Shown here: positions 1 to 8,214 of the stretch, in pieces
How positions within the stretch are numbered: the first letter of the stretch is position 1
Layout: every line of letters starts with the position of its first letter
Source: Pseudomonadota bacterium
GTDB taxonomy: Bacteria; Pseudomonadota; Alphaproteobacteria; Rhodobacterales; Rhodobacteraceae
DNA length: 64,000 bases
Assembly (NCBI GenBank): GCA_021779835.1
Contig: JAJXZX010000006.1
Span: 1 to 64,000, forward strand
Reading direction: 5' to 3'
Made by a program: the position numbers and the translations under genes
The notes under the pieces: generated by a model
What the model was told of the DNA's origin: nothing
The model's database searches: none
Seen by the model: only the letters and a program-made list of their open reading frames with translations

Positions 1-61
1 GTGAGGCGGTGTAGCTGGACCAGTTCGTGGTGCGGTAGCGGGCGGGTGATGGCTTGCTCAT
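1..61 (-). CDS. IS5-family transposase, N-terminal 20 residues only
   Basis: Reading leftward from the ATG at 59-61 gives MSKPSPARYRTTNW and six more residues before the window edge. This opening is typical of IS5-group transposases, DDE enzymes that cut and rejoin the element ends. The catalytic domain is outside the window, so it is impossible to say whether the gene is intact. The identification rests on recognition of the conserved N-terminus together with the element tip beside it. Confidence 0.7.
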   Translation of the reverse strand, partial: MSKPSPARYRTTNWSSYTAS

Positions 62-129
62 GCGGCCTGTCTAACCGACTGGATTCACAATGTGAATCGG
101 CCACGATCAGAGTTGTGCAACAACGCCCC
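1..129 (-). mobile_element. IS5-family insertion sequence, one end only (cut by window edge)
   Basis: The minus strand carries the start of an IS5-type transposase gene. Upstream of it is an untranslated tip ending about position 128-129 with GGGCGTTGTTGCACAACTC (minus strand), which resembles terminal inverted repeats of this family. A perfect 8+1+8 palindrome, GATTCACAATGTGAATC, lies at 82-98 between the tip and the transposase start. The other end and any target-site duplication are outside the window, so the exact boundary is inferred. The tip is only about 8 bases beyond the fliP stop codon. Confidence 0.7.
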
Positions 130-136
130 TTGGGCG

Positions 137-859
137 TCAGAAATAACTTCGCACCAAGGCGCCAGCAACCAGCGTCCAGCCGTTTGCGACAACGAAAAAT
201 GCTAACTTGAAGGGCAAGGAGACGATCGCGGGCGGCACCATCATCATGCCCATCGACATCAATACGGCGGCCACAACGAGGTCGATGATAAGAAACGGCA
301 AGTAGACGAGAAAACCGATTTCGAAGGCCCGCTGGATCTCACTAAGCAGGAATGACGGCACCAGCAGCGAAAGCGGCGCATCGGTTGTGGTCTTTACTCC
401 GGCAAAGTCCGGGCGGAGGCTACGCAATTCGTCAAAGGTCGCATGATCCAGTCGCGTTGACATGAAGACGCGGAAGGGCTCTGCCACCTTGGTAAACGCG
501 ACATCAGGCGTAATAGAGCCTTCAATCAGTGGCTGCACCCCATGTGTCCAGGCTTGGGTGAAAACCGGCTCCATCACGAAATAGGTGAGGAACAGCGCGA
601 GGCTCACGATCAGCATGTTTGGCGGCGATTGCTGTAACCCAAGGGCCTGCCGCAAGATTGCCAAAACGGTCACGATAAAGGGAAAACAGGTCACCATAAC
701 CGCAAGTCCCGGCACGAGGCTGAGCACAGTGATCAGTGTAAATATCTGTACCGTCCGGGTTGTCAGTGACCCTCCATCGGCGATGGAAAAGTTGATCTGC
801 TGCGCCCAGAGTGGGGTCGCCAGGCAGGCCAGCGCTACGGTAAACCACAAAACCCGCAT
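137..859 (-). CDS. fliP: Flagellar biosynthetic protein FliP
   Basis: FliP is a core membrane subunit of the flagellar type III export gate, acting with FliQ, FliR, FlhA and FlhB. The 240-residue protein has an N-terminal signal segment (first 19 residues, ending LWA), as is usual for FliP. It then has hydrophobic segments and the family stretch ALGLQQSPPN in the first half, and ends VRSYF. Length matches the family (about 245). It is the last of four leftward flagellar genes and starts 3 bases after the fliN stop. An IS5 end lies just downstream, so any gene that once followed in the operon is separated or lost. Confidence 0.95.
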   Translation of the reverse strand: MRVLWFTVALACLATPLWAQQINFSIADGGSLTTRTVQIFTLITVLSLVPGLAVMVTCFPFIVTVLAILRQALGLQQSPPNMLIVSLALFLTYFVMEPVFTQAWTHGVQPLIEGSITPDVAFTKVAEPFRVFMSTRLDHATFDELRSLRPDFAGVKTTTDAPLSLLVPSFLLSEIQRAFEIGFLVYLPFLIIDLVVAAVLMSMGMMMVPPAIVSLPFKLAFFVVANGWTLVAGALVRSYF

Positions 860-862
860 GCG

Positions 863-1159
863 TCACAAGCCGTTGGAGAGATTTGCGACTTCCGTCAGGC
901 GGACCGCCAGTTGACCCGCTTGTTCGCCGTCAAGCTCCTGCAATTCTCCGCGCGCGATCAGGCGGTCGCCGACATAAAGCTCCACAGGGTCATCGACCCG
1001 CCGGTCGAGAGGGAGAACCGAATCATATTCCAGTCGGAGCAGATCCTTCACCAGCGGGCGGGCTTTCCCCACCGAAATGACGATTTCGATTGGCACCTGC
1101 GAAAACGGGTTCATTGTTGCGCCATCGACACTTACTGGGTTTGGCCTTGGGTTATCCAT
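863..1159 (-). CDS. fliN: Flagellar motor switch protein FliN
   Basis: FliN forms the lower part of the cytoplasmic C-ring, which switches rotation and docks export complexes. The start is taken at ATG 1157-1159 (MDNPRPNPVS), giving 98 residues. The C-terminal SpoA/FliN domain covers roughly residues 25-95 and includes VPIEIVISVGKARPLVKDLL and a VGDRLIARGEL stretch matching the usual pattern. The start codon overlaps the stop of the fliH-like gene by 8 bases, indicating translational coupling. An upstream in-frame extension exists but has no family resemblance. Confidence 0.93.
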   Translation of the reverse strand: MDNPRPNPVSVDGATMNPFSQVPIEIVISVGKARPLVKDLLRLEYDSVLPLDRRVDDPVELYVGDRLIARGELQELDGEQAGQLAVRLTEVANLSNGL

Positions 1160-1748
1160 GAAGTCGGTCCTCCTTCTGAGGATTGAAGAATCCATTAACT
1201 GCCGCGCGAATCTCCGCAACGGCTGTGTCGAGGTCGATGTGCTGCGTTACGTCGCCGGCTTTGATGTAGACCTGCCCCTCGCCAAGGGTTGGTTCGTCAA
1301 CCAAGCGGAGCGGCAGGCTGGTCTGTTCCGCCAACAATGACTGGACCGCAGGCCGAGCCGCAGGGTTGATCTCGACTGTGATCGGCGTGTTTGACAGTTG
1401 CTCGGCAAGCGGGCGCATGGTCTCCGCAACCAAAGGCGCAAGCATCATTTTCGCCAGGTCAGGCAAAATCTTTTCAACCATGCCGGTCAATAGGGGCTGA
1501 AGCGAGCGCAAGACATGTGTCCGCGCTTCGTGGAAAGTGAATGACAGCGCCTGCAAATTCCGAGCCAGGTCGGCCCCAATTGTAAGTTGCTCGCCCTTTT
1601 GCGCGGCAACTGCGTCTTCCCATCCTGCAGAATACCCGGACTCGAAGGCCGCCAAACGCGCTTCTTCAAGCTCGGTTGCCTCCATCAACACTGTGTCCGA
1701 TGCGGGCTCGCCCGCCTCGAAAATCTCCAGTTTGAGCCCCTTGCTCAT
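1152..1748 (-). CDS. FliH-like flagellar export regulator
   Basis: The protein of 198 residues (ATG at 1746-1748) sits between fliF and fliN, where FliH is expected. It has an acidic, Ala/Glu-rich N-terminal half with GYSAGWEDA, a pattern common in FliH/HrpE proteins. The C-terminal half has helical stretches and NPAARPAVQSLL followed by GEGQVYIKAGD, like the ATPase-regulator domain. FliH holds the FliI ATPase in check and links it to the C-ring through FliN. Its ATG overlaps the fliF stop (ATGA). Similarity to classical FliH is weak, so the call leans on position and composition. Confidence 0.75.
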   Translation of the reverse strand: MSKGLKLEIFEAGEPASDTVLMEATELEEARLAAFESGYSAGWEDAVAAQKGEQLTIGADLARNLQALSFTFHEARTHVLRSLQPLLTGMVEKILPDLAKMMLAPLVAETMRPLAEQLSNTPITVEINPAARPAVQSLLAEQTSLPLRLVDEPTLGEGQVYIKAGDVTQHIDLDTAVAEIRAAVNGFFNPQKEDRLHG

Positions 1749-3358
1749 GACACAGTTTCCTCGCGGTCCTCGACCCAATTACGCAGGATTTCAATTGTTT
1801 CGCTTTGACGGTCTGCAATCAGACGCCGCAAACGCAACACCGGATCGCCGTCCGTAACTTGACTCATCGCGCCGTCTTGTTCTTCGTTCGACACAAGGTT
1901 CATCCGGTCGGGCATATAAGTTCCGTCATCGATCTCACCGGTCAGAACTCGCCCGACACCATTGGATCCGGGCGCATTGTCAGGCCTTCCCAGCGCCGGC
2001 AAGGCACGGGCGCGTGACGAGGTAAGGATCGGGCGGATCACAAAGACTCCCATGACCAGCGCGACAATCGCGAGGACGGCAAGCTGTATCGCCGACATCG
2101 CATCGATATTCATCCGCGCCAGAAACGAGCTGCCGGATGAGGTTCCCAAGGGAGAGATTGGTTCGAACGCCAATGATTTGATCGTGATGACATCGCCGCG
2201 TTTTTCATCGTAACCCACCGCCGATGCCACGAGGTCGTGCAGCGCGGCGATCTCGTCCGCCGGGCGCGGTGTCCAGACCTCCTTGCCATTGGCATCGACG
2301 CTACGCAGTCCGTCGAGCAACACCGCCACGGACAGTTTGCTGACCGCGCCAGGGGGTTTCACCAACTCGCGCTGCGTCGTCGAAACTTCGTAATTCGTCC
2401 GTTCATGCGTGTCCTTATTCTGACTCTGTGAGGTGGAGCCGTTGTTGTTTGCTGCCCCGTTCGGCAGATTGCTGGCTACCGTCACCGCGCCCGAGCCCTT
2501 GTCGGTCGATGACGTGGATTGATCCTGCGTGTCGGTGCTGATCGCTACGCGTCCCGCGGGATCAAACGTCTTTTGCACGATCGATTCGTGATCGGTCACC
2601 GTCTCAATATTGACTGCGACGACGGCTTTGCCCGGGCCAACACGCGCTTCGAGCAGATTGGTGATGTCCCGCTTTAGCGCTGCCGCGCGATCAGCGCCGC
2701 TCGACGCGGCAGCAGCCGTGTCATCCCCCGACAGGATCAGCCCGCCAACAGAATCGATGACCGCAACATCGGAGGGCTGCAGACCCGCCACGGCAGAGGC
2801 GACCAGATATCTGATCGCCTTTGCCTCCTGCATACTCAGCCGACCCTGCGACGTCGTTACCATCACGCTGGCGGTGGGTTTGACGTCGTGACGAAATGGC
2901 TGCGATTGCGCCGCAGAAATATAAACCCGCGCGGCGCGGATTGTCGGGCTGGTAGCGATAGTCCGCGCCAACTCGCCTTCTTTCGCGCGCCAGTAGGTGG
3001 CGTCAAACATCTGTGAGGTTGTGCCAAAGCCGGAGATTCCGTCCAGCAACTCATAGCCAGCACCGCCATTCGCGGGCAGCCCCTCGGTTGCCAGCGTCAT
3101 ACGCAGTTGATCACGCTGCGTGGCATCGACCCAGATCGAATCGCCCCGCACGTCATATTTCACCGCCTTTGCGTCGAGCGACTTCACCACATCGCCGGCG
3201 GCGCGGCTTTCCAACCCGGAGTACAACAGTGCCATCGAGGGGGTGGCCGCCATCCGCGACAGACCCAGAACCGCTGCAAACATTGCCAACGTTGCGACCA
3301 GAACGATCACCCGCCGACGCATGTCGAGGGCGGACCAGAGCGACATCATCTGTTGCAA
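1745..3358 (-). CDS. fliF: Flagellar MS-ring protein FliF (probable TTG start)
   Basis: FliF builds the inner-membrane MS ring. The 537-residue protein has an N-terminal membrane segment (about residues 15-37), a YscJ/FliF domain with LLYSGLE and YELLDGISGFGTTSQMF, a Ser/Asn/Gln-rich middle, and a second membrane segment near residue 420. The acidic tail ends in a FliG-binding region (RNWVEDREE). I place the start at TTG 3356-3358 because AGAAGGAG lies 6-7 bases upstream of it. The two following ATGs are three codons later and less well spaced, and a further upstream ATG (3400) would add 14 residues without a family match. First gene of the leftward operon. Confidence 0.93.
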   Translation of the reverse strand: MQQMMSLWSALDMRRRVIVLVATLAMFAAVLGLSRMAATPSMALLYSGLESRAAGDVVKSLDAKAVKYDVRGDSIWVDATQRDQLRMTLATEGLPANGGAGYELLDGISGFGTTSQMFDATYWRAKEGELARTIATSPTIRAARVYISAAQSQPFRHDVKPTASVMVTTSQGRLSMQEAKAIRYLVASAVAGLQPSDVAVIDSVGGLILSGDDTAAAASSGADRAAALKRDITNLLEARVGPGKAVVAVNIETVTDHESIVQKTFDPAGRVAISTDTQDQSTSSTDKGSGAVTVASNLPNGAANNNGSTSQSQNKDTHERTNYEVSTTQRELVKPPGAVSKLSVAVLLDGLRSVDANGKEVWTPRPADEIAALHDLVASAVGYDEKRGDVITIKSLAFEPISPLGTSSGSSFLARMNIDAMSAIQLAVLAIVALVMGVFVIRPILTSSRARALPALGRPDNAPGSNGVGRVLTGEIDDGTYMPDRMNLVSNEEQDGAMSQVTDGDPVLRLRRLIADRQSETIEILRNWVEDREETVS

Positions 3359-3416
3359 GGCGATTCTCCTTCTATCCGGGCTCCTGCCCAGTTCCTGCAT
3401 CGTTCGCCGATCGCCC

Positions 3417-3431
3417 TTAACAATCGGTTAG
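3417..3431. promoter_or_regulatory. CtrA-like site between fliF and fliL
   Basis: TTAA-CAATCGG-TTAG matches the CtrA full-site pattern TTAA-N7-TTAA at seven of eight positions. It lies in the 120-base divergent region between fliF (start 3358) and fliL (start 3479). CtrA controls flagellar genes in many alphaproteobacteria including Rhodobacterales, so the location is sensible, but the match is one short motif read by eye. Confidence 0.45.
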
Positions 3432-3478
3432 TCCACGCCGGTCTATACCTTTGTTCGCCAACTGGTTCGGAGGATGAC

Positions 3479-3961
3479 ATGGCCGACGACGCTACGCTGT
3501 CAGAGGAGCCGCCAAAGAAACGCTCAAAGCTGCCGCTTTTGATCGGCGTCGTTCTGATGCTCATTCTCGGTGGTGGGGGGTTTTACGCGACCTATAGCGG
3601 TTTGCTGTTTGGTGCGGCCAAGACCGACGCGAAACCCGTAGAGGGGGCACCGGGCCCCGCCGACATCGCATTTGTCCCGATACAGGCGCTGGTGGTCTCG
3701 CTTGGCCCCGAATCGAAATCGTCTCACCTGCGCTTCTCTGCGCAGTTGGAGGTTGACCATGCGCATCAGGCGTCGGTGACCGCCCTGATGCCCCGTGTCC
3801 TTGACGTTCTCAATAGCTACTTGCGCGCGGTGGAGCCCGCCGATCTTGAAAATCCTTCGGCTCTGGTCCGCCTGCGCGCGCAAATGCTGCGCCGTATTCA
3901 GATCGTCACGGGCGAGGGGCAGGTGCGCGATCTGTTGATTACAGAATTCGTCTTGAACTAG
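3479..3961 (+). CDS. fliL: Flagellar basal body-associated protein FliL
   Basis: FliL is an inner-membrane protein that surrounds the stator and supports torque or swarming. The 160-residue product has a short cytoplasmic N-terminus rich in Lys/Glu, one membrane segment (about residues 18-38, LPLLIGVVLMLILGGGGF), and a periplasmic domain. That domain ends with the FliL-type pattern GEGQVRDLLITEFVLN. A Shine-Dalgarno GGAGG lies 5 bases before the ATG. It is transcribed divergently from fliF and heads a three-gene rightward group. Confidence 0.92.
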   Translation: MADDATLSEEPPKKRSKLPLLIGVVLMLILGGGGFYATYSGLLFGAAKTDAKPVEGAPGPADIAFVPIQALVVSLGPESKSSHLRFSAQLEVDHAHQASVTALMPRVLDVLNSYLRAVEPADLENPSALVRLRAQMLRRIQIVTGEGQVRDLLITEFVLN

Positions 3962-3969
3962 GGGGTCCG

Positions 3970-4338
3970 ATGGCCATTATCGCCGATTTTCTTCTTGCCG
4001 CCGGGGCTTTTGGTGCCGCGGTCTACTGTATCGTCCTGTCCCGGCGACTGACGCGTTTCAGCACGCTGGAAAGTGGCATGGGCGGTGCCATTGCGGTTCT
4101 GTCCGCGCAGGTTGACGATATGACGCGCGCGCTTGAAAAGGCTGGCGGCGCCGCCACCGCTTCAAGCTCGTCGTTGGAGGGTCTTACCTCGCGTGCGGAG
4201 CAGGTCGCTGGGCGGTTGGAGCTTCTGCTCGCCTCGATGCACGATCTACCCGAAAGCGTCGCCGCCGAGGATGAGCAGCGCAAGCCGCGATTTGTCCGGC
4301 GCCGCGTCAGCCGCGCCGAGACGGAGGCTGCGGAATGA
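3970..4338 (+). CDS. Unknown membrane-anchored protein in flagellar operon
   Basis: I do not recognise this 122-residue protein. It has one N-terminal membrane segment (residues 3-22, rich in Ala/Leu/Phe), then a region likely to form a coiled coil (about residues 40-95, with LSAQVDDMTRALEKAG and EQVAGRLELLLASM), and a basic tail with RFVRRRVSRAE. It starts 8 bases after fliL and overlaps the next gene by 4 bases, so it is co-translated with fliL and a MotE-like gene. A role at the stator or basal body is a guess from context only. Confidence 0.8.
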   Translation: MAIIADFLLAAGAFGAAVYCIVLSRRLTRFSTLESGMGGAIAVLSAQVDDMTRALEKAGGAATASSSSLEGLTSRAEQVAGRLELLLASMHDLPESVAAEDEQRKPRFVRRRVSRAETEAAE

Positions 4339-4946
4339 TCGCGGTCAAGGCACGCAAGTCGCGACGCCCAGGCCGCGGTGTCCTTTTCGTGATCGCCGGA
4401 CTGATGGCCACCTCCGGCATCATCCGCCTTGGCCTGGGCCTTGGCGAGGCGTGGGCGGTTGGAACAGCCCCCGCTGTGGCCGATGCCGCCAGCGCGGCAA
4501 CGAGACCTGCGGCTTGCCCCCCCAGCCTTGGCACTGACGCGCAAATCATGCCCTTGGTCAATGCAATGAAAGCCCGGGAAGAGCGGGTGGCGCAGCGCGA
4601 GACTGCTGTCGCCAATCGCGCCGCCGCATTGGCGCTGACAGACACGGCCGTCACCGCCAAGCTTGCGGCGCTGAAGGCGGCCGAGGATAGTCTTAGCGCG
4701 AAACTGACGCTGGCGGACGGGGCGGCCGAAAAAGACGTGTCCAAGCTGACCGCAGTCTATGAGAATATGAAGCCAAAGGATGCCGCCCCCATTTTTCAAC
4801 AGATGGCCCCAGAGTTCGCTGCGGGCTTTCTTGGTCGAATGAAGCCGGAGTCTGCCGCGATGATCCTTGCCGGGCTCACCCCAGAAAAAGCCTATACCGT
4901 CAGCGTAATCCTCGCTGGACGCAACGCCAATGCTCCGAAGAACTGA
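4335..4946 (+). CDS. MotE-like flagellar protein (MgtE N-domain-like C-terminus)
   Basis: The 203-residue protein has an N-terminal membrane anchor (about residues 15-40), a periplasmic Ala/Glu/Lys-rich coiled coil (about 75-145), and a C-terminal repeat-like region. That region contains MKPKDAAPIFQQMAPEFAAG and MKPESAAMILAGLTPEKAY. The last part resembles the MgtE intracellular N domain seen in rhizobial MotE, a periplasmic chaperone of the MotC motility protein. It overlaps the preceding gene by 4 bases. In relatives a motA stator gene is often nearby; none follows here. Family assignment is by motif and context. Confidence 0.72.
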   Translation: MIAVKARKSRRPGRGVLFVIAGLMATSGIIRLGLGLGEAWAVGTAPAVADAASAATRPAACPPSLGTDAQIMPLVNAMKAREERVAQRETAVANRAAALALTDTAVTAKLAALKAAEDSLSAKLTLADGAAEKDVSKLTAVYENMKPKDAAPIFQQMAPEFAAGFLGRMKPESAAMILAGLTPEKAYTVSVILAGRNANAPKN

Positions 4947-5114
4947 CGTACGTGGAGCCTTTTGGCGTCGGGAGGGCCGCCCTGAACGCGCAACAATGGC
5001 GGGCAGACGGATGCGGTTCGCGGTATAGCGGTGCTTCCCGCGACGCGAGATTTCCCGCCGTGGCACCGTAGGCTGATCTGAGACGGGACGCGCAGCGCGG
5101 CTACTTCTGAAACA

Positions 5115-5146
5115 AAAACGCGCCTCGGTTTCCCAAGGCGCGTTTT
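5115..5146 (-). terminator. Rho-independent terminator for petABC (possibly bidirectional)
   Basis: An 11-base perfect stem, AAAACGCGCCT at 5115-5125 and AGGCGCGTTTT at 5136-5146, encloses a 10-base loop. On the minus strand it is followed by a T-rich run (GTTTTTGTTTC), 34 bases past the petC stop. It could also stop the rightward flagellar transcript. The stretch 4947-5110 before it shows no gene. Confidence 0.8.
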
Positions 5147-5179
5147 CTGTTTCTGCTCGAAAGGCGCTTTGCCCGACGA

Positions 5180-5995
5180 TCAGGCGGTCTTCTTGCCCTT
5201 CATGGGCGCCCAGATCCGCTTGTTGGTCAGATAGAGCAGCGAGGTCAGGATGATCAGGAAGAATACCCCGTCAAAGCCCGCGTGCTTACGCTCCATCATC
5301 TTCGGTTCGGCCGCCCACATCAGGAAGGCCGCAACGTCTTTCGCCTCGCTCAGCTTGTCGTTGGGCGCACCGTCGGCAAAGGTCACCTGACCATCGCTGA
5401 GAACGGTGTTCGGCATCTGGATCCAGCCGCCCGGGAAGATATCGTTTTCGTAGACGGTGTTGCCCGCCACGTCTTTGGTCTTGCCGGTGTAGCCTTCAAG
5501 AATCGCCACGATGTACTGCGGCCCGCCGATACCGTGGATCAACTGGTTGATCCCCAGCTTGTAGGGCCCGTGGAATGCCGCGCGAGCTTTCGCCAGTACG
5601 CTCATGTCCGGCGCACCCATCATGTTGTTGGCCGGGAAGTTGTCGTTCGGTGTAAGGGCCCGCGTTTTGCCCGAGGCATCGTTGTATTGCGGGTTCGACG
5701 CCGTATCGTTCACCGGGAAGGCCGCCGCATATGCCTTGACCTGATCGGCAGCCAGATGCGGCCCTCCGACGTCGCCAAGTGTGCGGATCGCCACCAACTT
5801 CATGCCGTGGCAAGCAGAGCAGACCTCAGTATAGACCTGAAGGCCGCGCTGCAGTTGGTGCTGATCGTAGGTTCCGAACGGCCCGTCGAACGAGAAGGGC
5901 ACGTCCTTGATTACCGGATCGACTTCCTGCGCGAACGAGCTTCCCGCCGTGAATGCCACCGTGGCAAGGGCGGTGAGGATAAGCTTCCTGATCAT
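5180..5995 (-). CDS. petC: Cytochrome c1 of the bc1 complex
   Basis: This subunit carries electrons from the Rieske protein to cytochrome c in the ubiquinol-cytochrome c reductase. The 271-residue precursor starts at ATG 5993-5995 with a GAAAGGA site upstream. It has a signal peptide (residues 1-22, ending SFA), the heme c motif CSACH at residues 59-63, a Met-containing region (NMMGAPDMSV) likely to give the axial ligand, and one C-terminal membrane anchor (GVFFLIILTSLLYL). Last gene of petABC, 19 bases after petB, and followed by a terminator. Confidence 0.97.
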   Translation of the reverse strand: MIRKLILTALATVAFTAGSSFAQEVDPVIKDVPFSFDGPFGTYDQHQLQRGLQVYTEVCSACHGMKLVAIRTLGDVGGPHLAADQVKAYAAAFPVNDTASNPQYNDASGKTRALTPNDNFPANNMMGAPDMSVLAKARAAFHGPYKLGINQLIHGIGGPQYIVAILEGYTGKTKDVAGNTVYENDIFPGGWIQMPNTVLSDGQVTFADGAPNDKLSEAKDVAAFLMWAAEPKMMERKHAGFDGVFFLIILTSLLYLTNKRIWAPMKGKKTA

Positions 5996-6014
5996 CTCAG
6001 TTCTGTCCTTTCTC

Positions 6015-7343
6015 TCACTCGGCCGGATGGGCGCTGCCGCCCGTGCCGTAGTGCGCATTGAAGTCGTCTTCGATCGTCGCCGGAATTTTCGTCGGTTTCT
6101 CGATCACACCCAGAAGCGGCAGGATGATCAGGAAGTAGGCGAACCAGTAGGTCGCCGCGATCAGCGAGACCCACCCGATGATGGCGGTCGGGAACTGCGA
6201 GCCGCACCACATCAGAACAACGAAGTCGATCACCAGCAGGGCAAACCACCACTTGAACATCGGGCGGTATTTGCCCGAACGCACCGAAGAGGTGTCCAGC
6301 CAGGGGGCCAGCGCCATCACCGCGATCGCGCCGAACATTGCCAGCACGCCGAAGAATTTGGCGTCGACCAGGCCGAAAGTCACGAAGTGCGCAAGCTGCA
6401 CTACCCAGACGTCTTGCGTGAAGGCACGCAGGATCGCGTAGAACGGCAGGAAGTACCATTCAGGCTCGATGCTGGCCGGGGTCTTCATCGGGTTCGCTTC
6501 GATGTAGTTGTCGGGCGAGCCGAAGTAGTTCGGCATGTAGCTGACGATGGCGAAGAAGATCGTGAAGATCAGCGCCAGCGCGAACAGGTCTTTCAGCACG
6601 AAGTAGGGCCAGAACGGAACCGTGTCTTTCTCTGCATCGGCCTTGCTGGTCCGGCGCACTTCAACACCCGTGGGGTTGTTGTTGCCGGTCGAGTGGAAGG
6701 CCCAGATGTGAACCGCAACGAGCGCGGCAATCACGAAGGGCAGCAGGTAGTGCAGCGAGAAGAAGCGGTTGAGCGTCGCGTTGGTGACGGCAGGCCCGCC
6801 GAGGAGCCACGCCTGAATGGTCGGCCCGACCCCCGGGATGGCACCGAACAGGCCGGTGATAACCGTTGCACCCCAGAACGACATCTGGCCCCAGGGCAGA
6901 ACGTATCCCATGAACGCCGTCGCCATCATGGCAAGGTAGATCAGCATACCGATGATCCAGGTCACTTCGCGCGGGGCTTTGTAGCTGCCGTAGTAGAGGC
7001 CGCGGAAGATGTGCAGGTAGACCGCGATGAAGAACAGCGTCGCGCCGTTCATGTGCATGTAGCGGATCATGTCGCCGCCGCGCACGTCACGCATGATATG
7101 CTCAACCGAGGCGAAGGCGAGGCCGGTGTTCGGCGTATAGTGCATCGCCAGCACGATACCGGTGGCGATCTGCAAGATAAGGCAGAAGGTCAGGACGATG
7201 CCCCAGATCCACATCCAGTTAAGGTTTTTCGGCGTGGGGATCATCAGCGTGTCATAAAGCAGCCCAACAATCGGCAGGCGCTTGTGGAGCCATTTCTCAA
7301 AGCCCGACTTCGGCTCGTAATGGTCGTGTGGAATTCCAGCCAT
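6015..7343 (-). CDS. petB: Cytochrome b of the bc1 complex
   Basis: Cytochrome b forms the Qo and Qi quinone sites and carries the two b hemes. The product is 442 residues from ATG 7341-7343 ([12 protein letters not shown]), the full-length alphaproteobacterial form (cytochrome b6 and subunit IV regions fused). The sequence shows multiple membrane helices, [42 protein letters not shown] and the Qo-site [13 protein letters not shown]. The heme histidine pairs are in these helices. It starts 10 bases after petA and is tightly linked to petC. Confidence 0.98.
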   Translation of the reverse strand: MAGIPHDHYEPKSGFEKWLHKRLPIVGLLYDTLMIPTPKNLNWMWIWGIVLTFCLILQIATGIVLAMHYTPNTGLAFASVEHIMRDVRGGDMIRYMHMNGATLFFIAVYLHIFRGLYYGSYKAPREVTWIIGMLIYLAMMATAFMGYVLPWGQMSFWGATVITGLFGAIPGVGPTIQAWLLGGPAVTNATLNRFFSLHYLLPFVIAALVAVHIWAFHSTGNNNPTGVEVRRTSKADAEKDTVPFWPYFVLKDLFALALIFTIFFAIVSYMPNYFGSPDNYIEANPMKTPASIEPEWYFLPFYAILRAFTQDVWVVQLAHFVTFGLVDAKFFGVLAMFGAIAVMALAPWLDTSSVRSGKYRPMFKWWFALLVIDFVVLMWCGSQFPTAIIGWVSLIAATYWFAYFLIILPLLGVIEKPTKIPATIEDDFNAHYGTGGSAHPAE

Positions 7344-7353
7344 TTCTGTCTCC

Positions 7354-7917
7354 TCAGCCCAGCTTGATCGTTTTCGCGTCGGTGAACTTGACGACGGGAA
7401 TGTCCATGTTGCGCGGCGCCGGACCTTTGCGGATGCGGCCGGCCGTGTCGTATTGCGAGCCATGGCACGGGCAGAACCAGCCGTCGAACTCGCCGGCGTT
7501 GTTGCCCAAAGGCACACAGCCAAGGTGCGTGCAGATGCCGATCATCACCAGCCACTTGCCATCCGCGTCAACCGTCCGGTTCTGGTCGGTCGCAAGCGAG
7601 CCCGCAGGCACGTTCGGATTTTCGGCATTCTGGTCGGGCAAGTCGGCGACCTTAACGGCACGGCCTTCCTTAATTTCCTTGTCGGTGCGGTGGCGGATGA
7701 AAATCGGCTTGCCGAGCCAGCTGACGGTCAGCTGAGTTCCGGCGCTGATCGACGAAACGTCCACTTCCTTAGTCGCCTGTGCGGCCACGTCGGCAGAGGG
7801 GTTCATTTGATCGATAAGCGGCCAGATTGCGGCGCCTCCGGTGACAGCGGCCGCACCTGCGGTCGCGTAATACAGGAAATCCCTGCGGGTACCCTGATGG
7901 TCTTCTGCTTGGGACAC
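7354..7917 (-). CDS. petA: Rieske iron-sulfur subunit of the bc1 complex
   Basis: The Rieske protein moves electrons from quinol to cytochrome c1. The product is 187 residues. The N-terminus has a Tat-type signal-anchor ([19 protein letters not shown]). The [2Fe-2S] ligands lie in CTHLGC and CPCHGS, and the order of domains and length match the bacterial family. It heads the petABC operon; the 297 bases upstream must carry its promoter. Confidence 0.97.
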   Translation of the reverse strand: MSQAEDHQGTRRDFLYYATAGAAAVTGGAAIWPLIDQMNPSADVAAQATKEVDVSSISAGTQLTVSWLGKPIFIRHRTDKEIKEGRAVKVADLPDQNAENPNVPAGSLATDQNRTVDADGKWLVMIGICTHLGCVPLGNNAGEFDGWFCPCHGSQYDTAGRIRKGPAPRNMDIPVVKFTDAKTIKLG

Positions 7918-8214
7918 TAGAATTCTCCCTTCCCTGGCCTGCTGGATGGCCTAGCAACTACAGGGCCGCAGTCTCCTGCAGCCGTTCCAATGCCTACTTA
8001 ACGTCGCATCTTGCGCCCGTCCAGCGGACATTCGGGCGCAGTTCAAGGGGTGGGCGCGGAAAAATTTTCCTGTTGCAGCCAGTCCGCTTGCCAGAGGCCG
8101 GTCTTTTCACCCTGTTCGAGTGCGCCCAATGGTGGAACCCCGAGGCATGTCGTCACGCAGTAAGCGCTCCTGTCGGCCGCGATGCGGCGCAATCCGTCGG
8201 TAAAGTTGGCTGCT
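7918..8214. other. Intergenic region upstream of petA
   Basis: No gene is seen in these 297 bases. They separate the petA start from the glutathione S-transferase stop and should contain the petABC promoter. An 8-base inverted repeat, TGCGCCCG at 8012-8019 with CGGGCGCA at 8033-8040, lies about 95-120 bases upstream of petA. It has no T-run, so it may be leader structure rather than a terminator. No clear -35/-10 pair could be assigned by eye. Confidence 0.5.

Noticed and set aside
8012-8040. Terminator before the petA promoter region
   Set aside because: The inverted repeat has no T-run on either strand.
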